Of a DNA stretch of 64,000 nucleotides, positions 61,689 to 64,000 are shown piece by piece. The notes under the pieces are model-generated. The model made no database searches and was not told the origin of the DNA. It was given only the letters and a program-made list of their open reading frames with translations. How positions within the stretch are numbered: the first letter of the stretch is position 1; each line of letters opens with the position of its first letter. The stretch lies in contig NZ_AP025343.1 of the NCBI RefSeq assembly GCF_021654775.1, forward strand, positions 2,075,501 to 2,139,500, written 5' to 3'. Origin of the DNA: Paenibacillus azoreducens. GTDB taxonomy: Bacteria > Bacillota > Bacilli > Paenibacillales > Paenibacillaceae. Made by a program: the position numbers and the translations under genes.

Positions 61689-63374
61689 TTAGATCTTCAT
61701 GACGCCGCCTTGGCTGGCATTGGTTACAAGCTTGGAGTAACGGGCGAGATAACCGGTTTTCACTTTTGGTTCGAAGCCTTTCCATTCGGAACGGCGGGCA
61801 GCCATTTCCTCTTCGCTGACATGAAGCTCGATTTTACGGTTATTAAGGTCGAGTTCAATGATATCCCCGTCTTTGACAAATGCGATCGGTCCGCCTTCTG
61901 CGGCTTCCGGTGAAATATGGCCGATGCTGATGCCGCGGGATGCGCCGGAGAAGCGGCCGTCGGTAATCAGGCCGACTTTGGCGCCAAGCCCCATACCGGC
62001 GATTTGGGAAGTCGGAGCAAGCATTTCAGGCATCCCGGGTCCGCCCTTAGGCCCTTCATAACGAATGACAACTACCATGCCTTCCTTCACTTTGCCGCCT
62101 GCGATACCTTCAAGCGCTTCATCCTGAGAATCGAAGCAGATGGCAGGTCCTTTATGGTAACCGCCGACCGAAGGATCAACCGCACCGACTTTAATGATCG
62201 AACCTTCCGGGGCCAGGTTGCCGTACAATACGGCCAGACCTCCGCGTTCGGAATAAGGCTGGTCGATCGGGTGGATGACGTTTTTATCGAGAATTTCGCA
62301 GCCGGCTACGTTTTCCGCAAGCGTTTTGCCGGTTACGGTGATACGGTCGCCGTACAGGGCGCCAGGTTTTTTCAAAAGTTCATGCAATACGGCGCTTACG
62401 CCGCCGGCGGCATGGACATCTTCGATAAAGTAATCGGATGCTGGAGCCAGCTTGGAGATATGAGGCACGCGGTTCGCGACTTCATTGATTCGCTCCAGCG
62501 GGTAATCAATGCCTGCTTCTTGGGCAAGAGCCAAGGTGTGAAGCACAGTATTGGTGGAGCCGCCCATCGCCATGTCCAGCGCAAAAGCATTGTCGATGGA
62601 TTCCTTTGTAACGATATCGCGCGGTTTCAGATCCATTTTGACAAGCTCCATCAGCTGCCGTGCCGATTGCTTGACGAATTCCTTGCGCTCCTCTGCGACC
62701 GCCAGGATCGTTCCGTTGCCCGGCATGGCCAGACCCAGCGCTTCAGCCAAGCAGTTCATGGAGTTGGCGGTAAACATGCCGGAACAGGAACCGCAGGTTG
62801 GGCAGCCGTATTGCTCAAGTTCCAGCAGATCCGAATCGGAAATTTTACCGATTTGGTGGGCGCCGACGCCTTCGAACACGGACGTCAAGGAAAGTTTGCG
62901 GCCTTTGCTGTCCACGCCGGCTTTCATCGGTCCGCCGCTGACGAAGATGGTCGGGATATTCACGCGAAGCGCGCCCATCAGCATGCCTGGCGTAATTTTA
63001 TCGCAGTTCGGAATGCAGACCATGCCGTCGAACCAGTGTGCCGAAACGACGGTTTCCAAGGAATCGGCGATAATTTCGCGGCTTGGCAGCGAATAGCGCA
63101 TGCCGATATGGCCCATCGCGATTCCGTCATCGACGCCGATGGTGTTAAATTCGAAAGGAACGCCGCCTGCTTCGCGGATGGCTTCTTTTACAAGCTTGCC
63201 GAATTCCTGAAGATGGACATGCCCCGGAACAATGTCGATGTAAGAATTACATACTGCAATAAACGGTTTGCCGAAATCTTCATCTTTTACGCCGGCTGCA
63301 CGCAGCAGACTGCGGTGCGGAGCGCGGTCAAAGCCCTTTTTGATCATGTCTGAACGCATTTTGTTAGCTGCCAT
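61689..63374 (-). CDS. ilvD: Dihydroxy-acid dehydratase
   Basis: IlvD makes the 2-oxoacid precursors of valine, isoleucine and pantothenate. The 561-residue protein has Fe-S ligand regions [12 protein letters not shown] and [19 protein letters not shown], and the C-terminal [24 protein letters not shown]. The frame is open to 63527, but ATG 63374 has AGGGGGAAG upstream and starts [14 protein letters not shown] as in the family. It is solitary here, away from other ilv/leu genes; no T-box is seen upstream. Confidence 0.96.
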   Translation of the reverse strand: MAANKMRSDMIKKGFDRAPHRSLLRAAGVKDEDFGKPFIAVCNSYIDIVPGHVHLQEFGKLVKEAIREAGGVPFEFNTIGVDDGIAMGHIGMRYSLPSREIIADSLETVVSAHWFDGMVCIPNCDKITPGMLMGALRVNIPTIFVSGGPMKAGVDSKGRKLSLTSVFEGVGAHQIGKISDSDLLELEQYGCPTCGSCSGMFTANSMNCLAEALGLAMPGNGTILAVAEERKEFVKQSARQLMELVKMDLKPRDIVTKESIDNAFALDMAMGGSTNTVLHTLALAQEAGIDYPLERINEVANRVPHISKLAPASDYFIEDVHAAGGVSAVLHELLKKPGALYGDRITVTGKTLAENVAGCEILDKNVIHPIDQPYSERGGLAVLYGNLAPEGSIIKVGAVDPSVGGYHKGPAICFDSQDEALEGIAGGKVKEGMVVVIRYEGPKGGPGMPEMLAPTSQIAGMGLGAKVGLITDGRFSGASRGISIGHISPEAAEGGPIAFVKDGDIIELDLNNRKIELHVSEEEMAARRSEWKGFEPKVKTGYLARYSKLVTNASQGGVMKI

Positions 63375-63471
63375 GATGTCTCTTCCCCCTAATTTAAAAT
63401 GAATGTGTAAGTATCTCGCTTTACCGCGGTTACTGAAAAAAGTGCCCGAATAAACGATTTTAAATGAGTCT

Positions 63472-63499
63472 ATCATAAAATGAGAGGTTTTTCTAGCAA
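63472..63499 (-). promoter_or_regulatory. Promoter of ilvD
   Basis: On the minus strand TTGCTA (63499-63494), 16 bases, TATGAT (63477-63472), about 100 bases before the ATG. No CodY box or T-box was recognised in the leader. Confidence 0.55.
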
Positions 63500-63537
63500 T
63501 GATCGTAAAGCTGCTGGGAGGAAACATGCGCCGACAC

Positions 63538-63580
63538 GAAAAAAGGCAGCCCCCTCCCGGTGAAGGAAAGAGCTGCCTTG
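63538..63580 (-). terminator. Terminator of the KGG-repeat gene
   Basis: AAGGCAGC (63543-63550) pairs with GCTGCCTT (63572-63579); on the minus strand a run of six T follows. Confidence 0.75.
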
Positions 63581-63614
63581 ATTAGCTTTTATTTTGATCG
63601 TTTATCCAGACGGA

Positions 63615-63920
63615 TCAGTTTTTTCCGCCCTTGCGTCCGATCTCTTGATAAAACTCCTTGTCATGGTTTTCGGAGGTGGCTTCGCCGCCCTTGCGTCCGA
63701 TTTCCTGATAAAAGTCCTTGTCATGGTTTTCGGAGGTGGCTTCGCCGCCCTTGCGTCCGATTTCCTGATAAAAGTCCTTGTCATGAGTCTTCGCGGTCGT
63801 CTGGCCGCCTTTGTGTCCGATCTCCTGGTAGAATTCCTTGTCATGGTTTTTGGAAGTGGCTTCGCCGCCCATACGTCCTGCTTCTTCTCTGCTCATTTTG
63901 GTTTCATTATTACGTGCCAT
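63615..63920 (-). CDS. GsiB-like KGG-repeat stress protein
   Basis: This 101-residue, highly hydrophilic protein is built from a 20-residue motif (consensus GGEATSENHDKDFYQEIGRK) repeated about four times after a short MARNNETKMSREEAGRM start. It is homologous to B. subtilis general stress protein GsiB and plant LEA group 1 (Em) proteins, thought to protect against desiccation. ATG 63920 follows AAGGAGTG. A possible SigB-like promoter lies upstream (GTTTCA, 13 bases, GTGGTA at 63997-63973), only partly matching. Tandem units differ mostly at silent or conservative sites, and two are identical. Confidence 0.9.
   Translation of the reverse strand: MARNNETKMSREEAGRMGGEATSKNHDKEFYQEIGHKGGQTTAKTHDKDFYQEIGRKGGEATSENHDKDFYQEIGRKGGEATSENHDKEFYQEIGRKGGKN
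63661..63780 (-). repeat. Exact 60-bp tandem duplication inside the KGG gene
   Basis: Bases 63661-63720 and 63721-63780 are identical over all 60 positions, equal to one 20-codon protein repeat. Flanking units (63601-, 63781-) are diverged copies. This points to recent unequal recombination or slippage. Confidence 0.95.
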
Positions 63921-64000
63921 TACAAATCACTCCTTGGTGGATGTTTTTTGTTAGCTGCGCGCATTTTTTACTTACCACATATTCGTCGGAGTGAAACACA

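Noticed and set aside
61917..63353. Plus-strand 478-codon frame antisense to ilvD
   Set aside because: Shadow ORF; IlvD motifs are intact on the minus strand.
63560..63994. Plus-strand 144-codon frame with Cys/Pro/Arg repeats
   Set aside because: It is the antisense shadow of the 60-bp repeats of the KGG gene; periodicity is 3n so the reverse frame stays open.

Overview
The window reads as a chromosomal segment of a Paenibacillus-like Bacillota (low/medium-GC, endospore-forming) bacterium. Evidence: Bacillus-type Shine-Dalgarno sequences and TTG/GTG starts, T-box leaders, SpoVB, ComN, CymR, RNase YhaM and HelD. The gene order tgt-yajC-(TIGR04086)-spoVB-comN-secDF-recJ-apt-relA-dtd-hisS-aspS-tcdA-rarA-cymR-iscS-(PRC barrel)-alaS-ireB-ruvX-DUF1292-mltG-U32-U32 matches, from memory, the B. 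subtilis queA/tgt-to-yrrO region. No rRNA, tRNA, CRISPR, prophage or insertion sequence was seen.

Layout. 1-9.0 kb: end of tgt, protein-export genes (yajC, secD, secF), membrane proteins, SpoVB flippase, ComN and a CDF metal transporter. 9.1-21.6 kb: recJ, apt, relA and dtd (DNA repair, purine salvage, stringent response). Between apt and relA lies a 6.5-kb accessory block: a cre-like site, a sugar-type ABC importer without its ATPase, a DUF4127 protein and a divergent uracil permease. 21.6-27 kb: two small uncharacterised genes, then a T-box-controlled hisS-aspS-tcdA operon. 27-39.3 kb: a second accessory block (purine-type NCS2 permease, YhaM, a secreted EEP-fold hydrolase, an extra SigA-like sigma factor, an ABC-F ATPase behind an attenuator with a 13-codon leader ORF, HelD, a CD3324-family protein, a GNAT enzyme and a GH29 alpha-fucosidase). 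39.3-44.1 kb: a structured RNA (probable 6S RNA), rarA, an inverted mnmA, cymR and iscS. 44.1-54.3 kb: PRC-barrel protein, AI-2E protein, T-box-controlled alaS, ireB/ruvX/two DUF1292 genes, mltG and the two U32 tRNA-hydroxylation proteins. 54.4-64 kb: a chemoreceptor, repeat elements, a class B PBP, a second AI-2E protein, a polysaccharide deacetylase, ilvD and a GsiB-like KGG-repeat stress protein.

How the genes work together. Much of the core is translation and tRNA metabolism: Tgt, HisRS, AspRS, AlaRS, Dtd, TcdA, MnmA with its sulfur donor IscS, and TrhP1/TrhP2. RNA-level control is prominent: two T-boxes and one apparent ribosome-dependent attenuator. The block at 30.9-36.9 kb groups an alternative sigma factor, an ABC-F ribosome factor and an RNA polymerase recycling helicase. 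The ABC-F, helD and CD3324-family genes each follow a short upstream ORF. This is the most interesting neighbourhood in the window, although I cannot claim a wholly new system from sequence alone.

Limits: all family calls come from reading the translations and motifs. No database search or RNA folding program was run, and promoters and terminators were identified by eye.
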